The notes: generated from the letters alone by a model not told the origin. Numbered from the stretch's first letter, positions 1-9,236 are shown. The stretch is 18,866 nucleotides of DNA from JBOHUC01 sp050733935 (GCA_050733935.1 JBOHUC010000161.1:1-18866); one strand, 5' to 3'. Program-made: numbers and translations.

Positions 1-59
1 ACTGCCGCGAGCGCAAGACTGAGCGCAAGGATACGCACGAGAGAACGTACCCGGATCAT
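1..59 (-). CDS. 5' end of an exported protein, cut by the window edge
   Basis: Only 19 codons are visible. The start ATG overlaps the TGA stop of the 1859-aa upstream gene as ATGA, which implies translational coupling and a shared transcript. The translation (MIRVRSLVRILALSLALAA) has basic residues followed by a Leu/Ala-rich hydrophobic stretch, which looks like a Sec signal peptide. This is therefore probably another envelope or secreted protein of the DUF11/barrel operon. Nothing of the mature protein is in the window, so no function can be given. The start is supported by the overlap and by the signal-like sequence rather than by homology. Confidence 0.7.
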   Translation of the reverse strand, partial: MIRVRSLVRILALSLALAA

Positions 60-3000
60 GGCCGCCCTCCGCTCTCGCGGGTTCCACTCTCGGCGGCTTC
101 ACCCGTGCGCGCGTCGTCGGCGTCCGCCGCGCTCCCCGGGACCGCCTGCGGCCGATTGGTGCTGCGCCCGACGAACAGGCTCTCGTCGAAGCGCGCGCGG
201 ATGCGCAGGTAGAGCCCCTGCCGCGTGTACTCCTCGCCGGTGAGCTCGTCGTCCGCGTAGCCCGTGAAGTTGAAGCCGAGCGAGAGCCACACGCCCGGAT
301 CGAGACGGCGTCCGAGCTCGGCCCCGATGCCGCCACGCCGGCTCCCCGAGGAGGCGAGGTAGCTCGCGGAGAGCCCGGCGTCGTAGCGGCGCGCGATCGC
401 CCACATCGCCCGTCCGTGGAGCCAGTGCGCGCTCGTCACCGAGCTCACGCCGATCGAGCGGTCGTGCGCGATCTTCCCGGCCCAGGCGAGCGATCCGCTC
501 GTCCGCTCGTTGAGCGGACCCGAGCCGTGAATCGAGACGACGTGGGCCACGTGATCGAGGTCGTAGAACGGAACAATGCCGATCGCGCTGTCGCCCGGGG
601 CCGGCACGCCCGTGCCGCCCGTGCCGGACCCGGGAAGCGGTCCGCCGCGATCCGTTTCGAGCCTGAGCTCGTAGCGCGCGAGCGCGTCCCAGTCGATGCC
701 CGAGCGGTACGAGAAGCCCACCTGGAGCCAGTTCCGGAGGTTTTTCCGGCCGCTCGATTCGTTGACGACCGAGAGATAGTTGCGACCGAGGGCGCTCCAC
801 ACACGGTCGATCCGCATGGCACCGGCGAGCGTGGTGAGGAACCCTTCGCTCGTCCGGCTCGTCCGGAACTCGGCGCGCGCCGAACCCTTCCACAGCGGGT
901 TCACCGCGTAGTCGACCGCCGCCGTGAGCGCGGTCGTGGCTCCCGGCCCGACGAGCGCCGTGCCGCCGCTCGTGCTTTCGATCTCGCCCAGCGGCTGGAT
1001 GCGCTCGAACGACGCGTTGAGGCGCGCCCCGCCCGGGAGCCGGAACACGTTCCGAAGCCCGATCGCGGCTTCCGCGTCGCGCGCCTGGAGAGCACCGTTC
1101 ACGCGGTACTCGGAGAAGACGCGCGACTCCGGGGTCACGTTCGCGTCGAAGCCGAGAAGCGTGGTGTGCTGCCGCTGCGCGCCGTCGAGCGAGTACGGGC
1201 CGACGAAGCTCGAGATGAACTCGTGCCGCCCGTAGACGCGCGTGCGCGCGGTGAGACGCGATTCGGCGCCGATCGCCGCGAGCCGTCGTTCCCAGTCCTG
1301 CGTGTCCTGCTCGAGCTCGAGGTACGCGGAGAGATCGCGCGGCGCTTCGATCTGCGCGGTGAGCTTCCCGCGCACGGTGGCCGCAAACGGAGCGACCGCC
1401 CCGCCGGTCTCCTGCCCGCCGCTCAGGCGGCTTCCGAGCTCGCCGCGCAGGCGATCGCTGAGCTTCCGATCGAGCGCGACCAGGAGTCCGCCGCGGCTCT
1501 CCTTCCCGTCCGTCTCGCCCGTGTAGATCGCCTCGGCGAGCACGCGCGTGCGCGCGGAGAGGACCGCCGACACGCGACCGCCGGCCTCCGCGCGTCCCGC
1601 GCCGTAGCCCGAAGTGGGATTCCAGAACCCGGAGCCGGTGAGCGATCCGTAGGTGCGCGCTTCGAGACCACGTCCCGTGTGGCGCCACTCGAGCCTTCCG
1701 CCCGCGCCACGCCCGCGATCGACCGCGTTCGTCGCCGCGAACTCGCCTTCCACGATCGAGCCGGGCCCCGGGCGCCCCGCGAAGAACACGCTTCGAATCT
1801 CGGAGGTCGCGTCGGGAGCGTGGTCGTCGAGCCACGTGCCACCGATCTCGAAATCGTCGCGCACGCGCCCACGCGCCTCGAAGCCGGTGACCCAGTACGG
1901 CTCACCGCCGGTTTCGACTTCGTAGCTCACGCGCAGGTACACGGGATTCCCGGCTTCATCCACACTCGGGACCGGCGCCCTGAGGAGGAGATCGCCGGTG
2001 AACGGATTCACCTCGTAGTCCGTGAACCGCTGCCGCGACGTGCTCTTGAGGACGAGCGAGGACTGGTTCCGGTCCCGGACGATCACTTCGACGCGCTCGC
2101 TGTTCTCGACGAGCGGCGTGATCGTGAGCGTGTACGGGCCCGAAACACCGCGCCCGCGGATCTCGTCCACCTGGCGGCGCGCCCGGTCGCGGCTCGTGTA
2201 GCCGTTCACGCGCAGTCTCCGGTCCTCGAACCGGCCGGCCACACCGTTCAGGCTCCGGCTGTAGGCCGCGAGCGTGCGCGCGCCGCCCGCGCCCGGCGTC
2301 ACGAAATCGCCGTACAGGAGCGATGCGCCGCGACGGTCGACACGCGCGTAAAGGCTGCGCGACGACTGGGCCTCGTAGCCGCGCACGCTCGCGTCGCCGT
2401 AGAGCGGATAGAACGCGTCCGGACGGATGTCGCGCAGGCGCCGCTCGTCGTTCGGGCGATCGGAGTCGTAACCGAGCGTGAGCAGAATGTCGTGCTTCAC
2501 GCGTCCCTTGAGGAAGAGCGTCCCGCGTGCGCCCGCGCGTGAGCCGCCGTCACGGCTCTGGCTCTCGAAGCGCACGAACGGCGCCTCGAACAAGGGCGGC
2601 GAATGGAGGGCCGCGGACTTCCCGCCGCCCGAAGCACCGGCGATTCCGATCGCGCCCTCGAGGGTGCCGACCGCGATGAGCGGCCGCGCATCGGGCAGGA
2701 ACTCGACGCGCGCGTTCGCCGAGAGCCCCATCGCGTGCGCGCGCACGTCCGCGACCCCAGGCGCGCCCTGCGCGAGGAGTCCCACCGTGCCGTGACCACC
2801 CTCGATCGCGATCTCGAGACTCGCGGTCGTAGGATCGAGATCGTCGCCCACGAGGCGTCCAAGCGACGCTTCGAGTGTGACGAGCGTGCGGCCGGTCACC
2901 GGAACGCCGCGCGCGTCCGTGAGGCGGATCTCGATCGACGCGGGCGTGTAGCCGTCCGCAGGCACATAGGCGGGCGCGGAAAGATCGATCCGGTCCGGAC

Positions 3001-5635
3001 GGTCAGGTGCGACGAGCAGGATCGAAATCGGCGGTCCGCCCGCGGCGAATTCGATCCGGTTCGGGCCGGGCGCGAGCCCGACACCGACGTACTCCCAGAG
3101 CTCGACGCCCGCCTCGGGAGCGGTGATCTTCCGCCCGACGCGCGCCTCGGAGACTTCGACGCCGTTCACGCGCAGAACGAACGCCGCTCCGATCGGGCCC
3201 TTCACGCGCACCGCAACCTGGTCGCTTCCGACCGTGTCCTCGGACGCGAAGTCGAGGAAGCCGGGTGTGCCGTCGAGCCCTGCCAGGCGCGATTCGAGCG
3301 GCTCGTGATTGGTGGACGCGGTTTGCGCCGCGGATCGCGTTGCGCCCGGGCCCGCGGCCGGGGATGCCGGGGGCCCGATCGGAAGCGATTCGCCGGTCGT
3401 GATCGCGGACGCCGGAACCGTACGCGGATCGCGCCGATCCATGAGCGGCTCGAACGACTGCGTTCCGAGGCGAACCGCGCGCCCGAGCTCGGACGGCGCG
3501 CCGGCGGCGAGCGCGATCAAACGCTCCTTCGCATCGCGCAGGAGCGTCGAGTCTCCGGCGATGCCGAAGTCCGCGCGATACAGATCGCCGCGCTCGAGGT
3601 CGACGAAGCGAAGGCCCGGCGTCCCCTCCTCGCGCGGACTGAGAGCGACCAGGCGCGCGCTCGACGGGAGCGTCCCCGGATCGAGCTTGAGCGCGTGCGT
3701 GCGCGGCGGAAGATCGTAGAAGCTGTAGCGGCCGTCCGGATCCGTGACGGCGAACGTGCCGTCGTCGAGGTAGAGGCGCACGCCGGGAAGCCCGGGATCC
3801 GAGAGGTCGTAGCGGCGGTTCCGGTTCGCGTCCACGAACACGGTGCCCAGGATCATCGCCTGGTCGGCGAACACACCGCCGCGCAGCTCGACGCCGGCGC
3901 TTGCGACGTTCGACACGACCGAGCCGCTGCGCGCGTACGCGCGGTTCACGAGCTCTTCGTCGACGGTGCCTGCGCCGACGCGCACGCGGTACGAAAGCTC
4001 GCGCACGACACCTGGCCCGATCGTGCCGATCCCGAACGCACGCTCGGGTCCCGCGACGACGGCGGGATCGGCGATCGGGAGGTCGTCGACGCGCGCGGTG
4101 CCCGCAAGAAGCGCGAATCCCGCCGGGAGTGCGTCGGTCACGACGACCGAGTCGAGCGGCACGTCCGAGCGGTTCGCGACGAGGACGACGTAATCGAGCG
4201 CATCCCCCGGCTCGACCCAGCGGCGCGAAGCGCGTTTCTCGACGAACAGCGCGTTCGAAGGATCGGCATCGAGCGGAACGTCGAAGTTGACCGGCGTGAG
4301 CCCGCCGAAGAGGAGGAACGTGCCGCCGTACGAGCCGCTCGGATCGACCGTCCGCCCGGAGGGCAACGCGTCCGGCGTCACCGCCGACGGAAAGCGATGC
4401 CCCGCCGGAGGCACGACCGTGATGCGATACGTGCTCGGCGGCACGAGAAGGTACGCGAAACGGCCGTCCGCGCCCGTGACCTGTGCGTTCGCTGCGGGCG
4501 TGACGCCGTCGGACTCGTACACCGTCGCCGGGCCGCCCGCATTGCCGCCGTTCCCGGCACCGGTCACGTCGATGAGCTCGATGCGCGCGCCTGCAAGCGG
4601 AGCGTTCGTGCGCGAGTCGAACACGAATCCTTCGGGCTCGATCCACACGGCTGCGTCGGTGCGCGTGGCTCCGCAGCCGTAGAGCGATCCGATCACGCGA
4701 TCGCCCCCCGGCGCGACCAGGATGCGATCGCCCTTGACCCCCGTTCCGACGCCGCCGGGAGCGGTCGGCACGGCGGGATCGATGCGGAAGACGCCGGTCG
4801 AGGGCCCCGTCTCGAACGCGAGGTAGCTCTCCTCGTCCGCGCCGAGCTCGCTCGTGAGCGCAAGCACGATCGTGTCGGCGACCGCCGGACGCGTGTCGCA
4901 CGCAGGTGCGCGCGCCTCGAGGAAAAGCGGCTGTCCGAGCGGCGAGATGCTCGTCCGCTGCGCGAAGTCGGCGGCGGTGTAAAACGCGAGATCGGGCACA
5001 GGCGGAGCGCCGGGTGTGGTCACCGTGTCGACGTTCGTGGCACTCCCCCCCTGCGCCACGCCGGTCGCCGTGAGCGCAAGGAGCGCAGCCTGTGCGGGCG
5101 GCGCGGTAAGGGGAACGGTCGCGGACACGAGGAGCTCGGCCGACACGCCGGCACCGAGCGAGAGCGTGCCGCCCGGCGGAATCGGAATGTCCGCTCCGTC
5201 GAGAATCCCGTTTGCGTTCACGTCGTGTGTGAGCGAAAGCCCGATGAGGTCGAACGCATCGCCGGTCGTGTTCGTGAGGTCGAGCCAGAACGCGAACGCA
5301 GCGTTCCCGAGGTTCGTGAGCCGGTGCGGGAAGCGCACGAGCGTCCCGGGGCCGGCGATGGCGCCGGTATCGGAAACGAGCTCGAGCCGCTCGAGCGGGG
5401 AGACGATCGTGCGCACCGTGTTCGAGGACTGCGAGACGACCACGCCGCCCGGAAACGTGCCGAGTCCGCCCGCGGTATTGAGAATCGAGCTCCCGGCGGG
5501 AGGTCCCGCGAGCGCGGGAAGCGCGCCGAAGCCGCCAAAACCGGCCATCAGGCAAAAAGCGGCCCCCAGGATCCGCCCCCTTCGCGGAATCGGAGTGCCG
5601 CTCTCTGGACCTCTCGGCCGGTTTCGATCGCTCAT
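56..5635 (-). CDS. Large secreted multidomain protein (DUF11, SdrD-B-like, Ig-like) with C-terminal outer-membrane barrel
   Basis: 1859 aa. A long signal peptide (about residues 1-43, ending ALA|G) leads to an Ig-like region (75-205) with a DVNANGILD turn. A carboxypeptidase-regulatory or Cna-B-like domain follows at about 330-450. A DUF11 domain is at about 463-580 (GDALDYVVLVANRS; LPAGF). An SdrD-B-like domain is at about 592-690 (GTVFVDANRNRRYD; DPDGRYSFYDLPP). An Ig-like, BIG1-type domain is at about 885-980. The rest, from about 985, alternates polar and aromatic strands (FYPLYGDASVRG; LYARVDRRGASLLYGDF), as in an outer-membrane barrel of around 850 residues. After the last strand-like segment (LYLRIRARF) there is a hydrophilic tail of about 43 residues, whereas most outer-membrane proteins end in an aromatic residue. 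The likely role is a surface-exposed or export-related scaffold working with the two DUF11 proteins upstream. The ribosome site is weak (AAGA next to ATG). Domain calls are from motif recognition; the barrel is inferred. Confidence 0.85.
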   Translation of the reverse strand: MSDRNRPRGPESGTPIPRRGRILGAAFCLMAGFGGFGALPALAGPPAGSSILNTAGGLGTFPGGVVVSQSSNTVRTIVSPLERLELVSDTGAIAGPGTLVRFPHRLTNLGNAAFAFWLDLTNTTGDAFDLIGLSLTHDVNANGILDGADIPIPPGGTLSLGAGVSAELLVSATVPLTAPPAQAALLALTATGVAQGGSATNVDTVTTPGAPPVPDLAFYTAADFAQRTSISPLGQPLFLEARAPACDTRPAVADTIVLALTSELGADEESYLAFETGPSTGVFRIDPAVPTAPGGVGTGVKGDRILVAPGGDRVIGSLYGCGATRTDAAVWIEPEGFVFDSRTNAPLAGARIELIDVTGAGNGGNAGGPATVYESDGVTPAANAQVTGADGRFAYLLVPPSTYRITVVPPAGHRFPSAVTPDALPSGRTVDPSGSYGGTFLLFGGLTPVNFDVPLDADPSNALFVEKRASRRWVEPGDALDYVVLVANRSDVPLDSVVVTDALPAGFALLAGTARVDDLPIADPAVVAGPERAFGIGTIGPGVVRELSYRVRVGAGTVDEELVNRAYARSGSVVSNVASAGVELRGGVFADQAMILGTVFVDANRNRRYDLSDPGLPGVRLYLDDGTFAVTDPDGRYSFYDLPPRTHALKLDPGTLPSSARLVALSPREEGTPGLRFVDLERGDLYRADFGIAGDSTLLRDAKERLIALAAGAPSELGRAVRLGTQSFEPLMDRRDPRTVPASAITTGESLPIGPPASPAAGPGATRSAAQTASTNHEPLESRLAGLDGTPGFLDFASEDTVGSDQVAVRVKGPIGAAFVLRVNGVEVSEARVGRKITAPEAGVELWEYVGVGLAPGPNRIEFAAGGPPISILLVAPDRPDRIDLSAPAYVPADGYTPASIEIRLTDARGVPVTGRTLVTLEASLGRLVGDDLDPTTASLEIAIEGGHGTVGLLAQGAPGVADVRAHAMGLSANARVEFLPDARPLIAVGTLEGAIGIAGASGGGKSAALHSPPLFEAPFVRFESQSRDGGSRAGARGTLFLKGRVKHDILLTLGYDSDRPNDERRLRDIRPDAFYPLYGDASVRGYEAQSSRSLYARVDRRGASLLYGDFVTPGAGGARTLAAYSRSLNGVAGRFEDRRLRVNGYTSRDRARRQVDEIRGRGVSGPYTLTITPLVENSERVEVIVRDRNQSSLVLKSTSRQRFTDYEVNPFTGDLLLRAPVPSVDEAGNPVYLRVSYEVETGGEPYWVTGFEARGRVRDDFEIGGTWLDDHAPDATSEIRSVFFAGRPGPGSIVEGEFAATNAVDRGRGAGGRLEWRHTGRGLEARTYGSLTGSGFWNPTSGYGAGRAEAGGRVSAVLSARTRVLAEAIYTGETDGKESRGGLLVALDRKLSDRLRGELGSRLSGGQETGGAVAPFAATVRGKLTAQIEAPRDLSAYLELEQDTQDWERRLAAIGAESRLTARTRVYGRHEFISSFVGPYSLDGAQRQHTTLLGFDANVTPESRVFSEYRVNGALQARDAEAAIGLRNVFRLPGGARLNASFERIQPLGEIESTSGGTALVGPGATTALTAAVDYAVNPLWKGSARAEFRTSRTSEGFLTTLAGAMRIDRVWSALGRNYLSVVNESSGRKNLRNWLQVGFSYRSGIDWDALARYELRLETDRGGPLPGSGTGGTGVPAPGDSAIGIVPFYDLDHVAHVVSIHGSGPLNERTSGSLAWAGKIAHDRSIGVSSVTSAHWLHGRAMWAIARRYDAGLSASYLASSGSRRGGIGAELGRRLDPGVWLSLGFNFTGYADDELTGEEYTRQGLYLRIRARFDESLFVGRSTNRPQAVPGSAADADDARTGEAAESGTRESGGRP

Positions 5636-5734
5636 TCTTCAAACCCGGAACTCCGCGCGCACCGGGAGACATCTCCCGGCACGGCGGAGCGTGGGAGTCG
5701 ACGGCGCGCTCGTCGCGCGACGCCGTACAGGGAA

Positions 5735-5759
5735 CGGGAGGGGCGATCCGCCCCTCCCG
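5735..5759 (-). terminator. GC-rich hairpin after the 880-aa DUF11 gene
   Basis: Perfect 10-bp arms (CGGGAGGGGC at 5735-5744 and its complement at 5750-5759) flank a 5-nt loop, starting 11 nt after the TAA stop of the 880-aa gene. On the minus strand it is followed only by TTCC, so it is a weak intrinsic terminator at best. It may instead attenuate read-through into the barrel gene or protect the upstream mRNA end. The hairpin is seen directly; its function is inferred. Confidence 0.55.
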
Positions 5760-5770
5760 CCCGGTTTCGA

Positions 5771-8413
5771 TTACGGATTGATTCGGATTCCGAACACGAT
5801 CGTTGCGGACGCGCCCGGTGCGAGCGTGCCCACGGTGGCCGTGATCGTTCCGGTCGCCCCGTTCAAGGGCGTCGTGATGCCGCCCTGCGAGGTCGACCCG
5901 GGGAGGGTGTCCGAGTACGTCGTGTTCGCCGGCGTGCCGTCGTTCACGACCACGTTCGTCACCGACGACGTGCCGACGTTCGTGACCACGATCTCGTAGC
6001 GCAGGCATGCGCCCGGGATCGCACCGGTCGTGATGTCGATCACGTCATAGGCCGTCTCCGGAATGCCGTTGCAGTCGGCGTCGAGCGCCTGCCGCTTGAC
6101 GAGCTGGAGCTGGCCATTGATGACCGTCGTGACGTCGGTCGCGATCGCGTTTGCGGGCGCGGACGAGACGTATCCGACGTTCAGGGTCGTCGCCGTGAGA
6201 GTGGTCGTGTTCACCTGGCCGAGCGGAGCGCCGGCCGGGGCGAACACCTGCGCGAAGATCCGGAGGGACGCGCCGGGCGCAAGACCGCCGACGACCGACA
6301 GGTCGAGGAGCGGACCGTCGCCGGCGTCGAACACGCCGCTTCCGTTCGCGTCGTAGTACAGCGCCGTGCTCCAGCCGGCCTGGTCGTTTGCGGCCGCGAC
6401 CGACGAGAAGCTCCCGACACCGTCACCCTCGAGGACGTTGCCGTTGTTGATGAGGAGGTGCGTGTAGACGGTCGTCCCGCCCGGAGCCGTCTGTGCCGTG
6501 TTGTTCGGCACGAGCGTGAGGCTCCGCACCACGTTCACGTCCACGGCATCGTGGATGCGGTCGAACGCGTTCGAGACCGGCGAACGTGCGCGGAAGTAGA
6601 CGCTCACGGCCCCGGCCGAGAAACCGGCCGGAACGCTCACGTCCGCGTACACGAGCATGTTGCCGCCCGCCGCGATGTTGCCGGTGTTCGACAGCACGGA
6701 GTTCGACGCGTCACGGAAGACCACGGTCCAGCCCGCAGGCAGCGTGAGCGAGCCGAACGACCCATCCGTGCTCGCGGTCATGTCGAAGTTGTCCGCGACC
6801 GTGCTCGTGTTGTTGACGTAGAGCGTGAAGCGCGTCGTCGTGCCCGGGTTCGCAGCGTTCGTGACGACCGCCGATCCCTCGGGACCCGTCCCCGCGCCCG
6901 GCGCGCCCGGCAGCGGCGCGTTGTTCGTCACGTCGACCGTGTTCGCGGCGATCGCCGTCAGGACGTCGGTCGCGAGCGCGGTCTGCAGCGGATCGTTTTC
7001 CGACCGCGCCGTCTTGCCCACCGAGAACGGTCCGCCGGTCGCGGCCGCGGGGAGCACGACCTGCAGGACGACGTTGTACGTCCCGCTGGCCGGCACCGGG
7101 CCGGTGTCCGGAATGCCGTTGCCGTTCGAGTCGGTGAGGGGCGTCACGCCGTCGCTCCGGTACAGCTGGTACGACGTGCCGCCGGGGAAGGTGCTGCCCC
7201 CGATCGTGACGTCGAACGTGTCCGTGCTGTTACCGGTGTTCGTGAGGAGGTTCGTGAACGAGATCGTCGCGCCCTGCGTGGCGGACGGAATCGTCTGTCC
7301 CGTAAACGTGAGCGAAGCGGTCGTGTTGACCGTGAACGGTGCGGCGTTGGTCGTGAAGGGACCGACCAGGCCGACGCCGTCGTTGTAGAGGAACGTCGCG
7401 ATGTTGTTGATCACCTGCGGCGCGAGGCCCGGGTTCACGTTGACCTGGAACGTGATCGTTCCGGACGCGCCCGGCAGCACCTGGTTCAGGACCGCGGTGA
7501 CGGTCCCTGCGCCGCTCACGCCGTAGTCATAGATGATCGTGTTCGGAGCCGTGCCCTGCGGATCGGCCAGGTTCAGGTCCGTGAGGACGGCGGCACCGGT
7601 GACGCTCCAGCGGCCGCTTCCGGGCACGTACGTCATCCCGGCCGGGATCAGGTCCGAGAACCGGACCGCGGAGGCCGTGGAGTTGCCGGTGTTCGCGTAA
7701 GTCAGGGTGTAGGTGTACGGACCGCTCGGCGAGGCGCCGGCTCCGATGTTGATCGCCTTCGAGGCCGTGATGACGGCGTTGCCGGTCACGGTCACCTGGT
7801 CGGTGTTGAAGTGGGTCTGGAGCGCGTCGAACGCGCTCACGGCCGAAACGCGCACCAACGAGACCTGCGTCGCGAGCTGCGTTCCCGGCACGTTGCCGAC
7901 GACCACGAAGCGGAACTGCGCGCCGGCCGCGAGGGGCCCGGTCGTCGTGAGCGCCGTGAAGTTGTCCGGCAGCCCGTTACCGTCCGCGTCGATGTACATC
8001 GCGGGCCCGGTGAGATCGAAGTCGTCGCCACCCAGGTTCACGAGCGTGAGCGGGAATGCGTCGGAACCGTTCCCGGTGTTGGTGAGCACGTGGGGGAACA
8101 CGGCCTGTCCACCCGGCGCGACATTCGCCGCACCATCGGCCGTGAGCGTGAAGCTCGCGACCTGCTGGACGATCGTCGTGACCAGGTTCGAGGTGACCGT
8201 GCGCGGCGTCGCCGTGGCGTCCAGGTACGAAGCCGTCGCCTGGTTGCCGATCGGCGTGCCGGCTGCGGGCTGGGCCGCGGCGGGCTTGACCGCGAACGCC
8301 GCCGCCAGGGCGGCGAACGCAAGCGACACGGTCGCGAGGGCCGCGAAGCCCGGCGCGCGCCGTGTCAGGATTCGAGTCCGGTCCTTCGGACCGGCGGGAA
8401 TCAGGAAGTCCAT
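5771..8413 (-). CDS. Secreted DUF11-repeat surface protein (880 aa)
   Basis: 880 aa, all extracytoplasmic after a signal peptide of about 48 residues (Ala-rich core, PAAAQ). It is built of repeated DUF11/NEW3-like beta-sandwich domains marked by asparagine-rich turns: HVLTNTGNGSDAF, LTYANTGNSTAS, NLLTNTGNSTDTF, HLLINNGNV and a last EIVVTNVGTSS. Four Asp-rich turns (DADGNGLPD, DSNGNGIPD, DANGSGVFD, DADCNGIPE) resemble calcium-binding loops. No catalytic motif and no LPXTG or membrane anchor is visible. The frame stays open upstream to 8956, but ATG at 8413 is preferred because it begins the signal peptide and has GGAG (8421-8424) 7 nt before it. It lies 50 bp after the 170-aa DUF11 gene and 135 bp before the barrel gene. 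The family is assigned by motif; an adhesin or surface-layer role is inferred. Confidence 0.88.
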   Translation of the reverse strand: MDFLIPAGPKDRTRILTRRAPGFAALATVSLAFAALAAAFAVKPAAAQPAAGTPIGNQATASYLDATATPRTVTSNLVTTIVQQVASFTLTADGAANVAPGGQAVFPHVLTNTGNGSDAFPLTLVNLGGDDFDLTGPAMYIDADGNGLPDNFTALTTTGPLAAGAQFRFVVVGNVPGTQLATQVSLVRVSAVSAFDALQTHFNTDQVTVTGNAVITASKAINIGAGASPSGPYTYTLTYANTGNSTASAVRFSDLIPAGMTYVPGSGRWSVTGAAVLTDLNLADPQGTAPNTIIYDYGVSGAGTVTAVLNQVLPGASGTITFQVNVNPGLAPQVINNIATFLYNDGVGLVGPFTTNAAPFTVNTTASLTFTGQTIPSATQGATISFTNLLTNTGNSTDTFDVTIGGSTFPGGTSYQLYRSDGVTPLTDSNGNGIPDTGPVPASGTYNVVLQVVLPAAATGGPFSVGKTARSENDPLQTALATDVLTAIAANTVDVTNNAPLPGAPGAGTGPEGSAVVTNAANPGTTTRFTLYVNNTSTVADNFDMTASTDGSFGSLTLPAGWTVVFRDASNSVLSNTGNIAAGGNMLVYADVSVPAGFSAGAVSVYFRARSPVSNAFDRIHDAVDVNVVRSLTLVPNNTAQTAPGGTTVYTHLLINNGNVLEGDGVGSFSSVAAANDQAGWSTALYYDANGSGVFDAGDGPLLDLSVVGGLAPGASLRIFAQVFAPAGAPLGQVNTTTLTATTLNVGYVSSAPANAIATDVTTVINGQLQLVKRQALDADCNGIPETAYDVIDITTGAIPGACLRYEIVVTNVGTSSVTNVVVNDGTPANTTYSDTLPGSTSQGGITTPLNGATGTITATVGTLAPGASATIVFGIRINP

Positions 8414-8463
8414 TTCTTCACTCCAGGTTGAAGTTCCGGTCGGACGGCGAGCCAAGGTCGGGC

Positions 8464-8976
8464 CTAGCGCGCGGGAACGGCGGAGACGGTTTCGAGCGGA
8501 GCGACGCGCATGCGTGCGCGCACCGTCCGGCTGTTCTTCGCGGCCAGCGTGCCGATCGACCAGCGGAGGTAGCGGTACTCGGACACCGAAACCTCGACCG
8601 TCTTCGTGCTGCCGTCGGCGAGCTTCACGGTCCGCTTGAGCGGCACCGGCTCGAACGAACGGCCATCCGTGCTCGCGAGCAGAGCGACGGGATTCGCGGT
8701 GCGAGGGAGATACGACAGGCCCGCGGGCACGGGCAGCGTGGCCGCGAGGTCCTTGACGTCGGACGCTCCGGTGTTCCGGTAGGTCGCGCGATACTCGATC
8801 ACGTCGCCGGGGCGGGCGTGATCGGCGGGCATGAAGGCTTCCTTGCCATGACTGACGGTCACGCGTTGCGCGGAGAGCGTGACGGCGACATCGTCGCCGG
8901 CGAACGCCGCGCTCTGGACGAACACGCCCAGGCACACGAGACCCAGCGCAAGGCAACGCCGTTGGAAACGGGTCAT
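8464..8976 (-). CDS. Small secreted DUF11-like protein (170 aa)
   Basis: 170 aa. The signal peptide (MTRFQRRC..., cleavage probably after AFA at about residue 26) leads to a single DUF11-like beta-sandwich: GDVIEYRATYRNTG, then LPVPAGLSYLP, and a final strand RTVRARMRV. The open frame extends 59 codons further upstream, but that part is Arg/Pro-rich and lacks family features. The ATG at 8976 has a strong GAGGAGG (8985-8991) 8 nt away and begins the signal peptide. It is the first gene of the minus-strand cluster and so lies nearest the intergenic palindromes. A single-domain DUF11 protein ahead of large DUF11 proteins suggests a structural or accessory partner; this is inference. Confidence 0.88.
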   Translation of the reverse strand: MTRFQRRCLALGLVCLGVFVQSAAFAGDDVAVTLSAQRVTVSHGKEAFMPADHARPGDVIEYRATYRNTGASDVKDLAATLPVPAGLSYLPRTANPVALLASTDGRSFEPVPLKRTVKLADGSTKTVEVSVSEYRYLRWSIGTLAAKNSRTVRARMRVAPLETVSAVPAR

Positions 8977-9096
8977 TGCCTGATCCTCCTCAGGTATGGG
9001 TCCGACCTTGTCTTTCGAAGCTCCGTCCGGCGCGGATCGACCGCGTGCGGAACGTGGAAGGGCGCGTGGTGCCCTCTCAGGCGGGGATATCGGCGG

Positions 9097-9134
9097 GCAT
9101 TCTGCAACCTTGAGACGCGCGCATTGCAGAATGC
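9097..9134. repeat. Inverted repeat, 11-bp arms
   Basis: GCATTCTGCAA (9097-9107) and its exact complement TTGCAGAATGC (9124-9134) are separated by 16 nt. It lies about 120 bp upstream of the DUF11 cluster start. It could be a regulator site or a hairpin; no T-run follows on either strand, so a terminator is unlikely. Confidence 0.6.
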
Positions 9135-9146
9135 GAAAGCCACTGT

Positions 9147-9164
9147 GCCGCAATGGCTTGCGGC
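9147..9164. repeat. Inverted repeat GCCGCAA-N4-TTGCGGC
   Basis: Seven-bp perfect arms flank a 4-nt loop, 12 bp after the 9097-9134 inverted repeat. It shares the inward GCAA...TTGC pattern with that neighbour. It may be one of a cluster of related operator sites or simply a small hairpin. Confidence 0.45.
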
Positions 9165-9193
9165 TTCGTCACGGACAGTTCGGGGCGGCCGAC

Positions 9194-9213
9194 AACTTGC
9201 CCCAGGGCAAGTT
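9194..9213. promoter_or_regulatory. Operator-like palindrome, copy 1
   Basis: AACTTGCCC and GGGCAAGTT (9-bp arms) flank a 2-nt centre (CA). The block GACAACTTGCCCC is repeated exactly in copy 2. A short, nearly gapless dyad between divergent genes is what a dimeric DNA-binding protein would recognise. The regulator is not in this window as far as I can tell. Confidence 0.6.
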
Positions 9214-9236
9214 CGAAGGACGCCTCGAGGGTTCGA

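Noticed and set aside
3003..6008. Long minus-strand frame (1001 codons) overlapping the barrel gene start
   Set aside because: Arg-rich, low-complexity translation in a shifted frame of the 1859-aa gene, which has clear domains.
2603..8431. Very long plus-strand open frame (1942 codons) opposite the DUF11 and barrel genes
   Set aside because: The translation is Arg/Asp/Val/His-rich with no recognisable domain and spans two genes and an intergenic gap on the other strand; it is a typical antisense artefact of high-G+C codon bias.
8414..8956. N-terminal extension of the 880-aa DUF11 protein up to 8956
   Set aside because: It would overlap the 170-aa DUF11 gene almost fully, is Arg-rich, and puts the signal peptide in the interior; ATG 8413 has a good ribosome site.
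8977..9153. 59-codon extension of the 170-aa DUF11 protein
   Set aside because: The signal peptide and a strong GAGGAGG site define the start at 8976; the extension runs through the 11-bp inverted repeat and has no family similarity.
9097..9164. Sigma-54-type promoter near the TGGC and TTGC elements
   Set aside because: The GG to GC spacing is 12 rather than the required 10, and the opposite strand gives no match.
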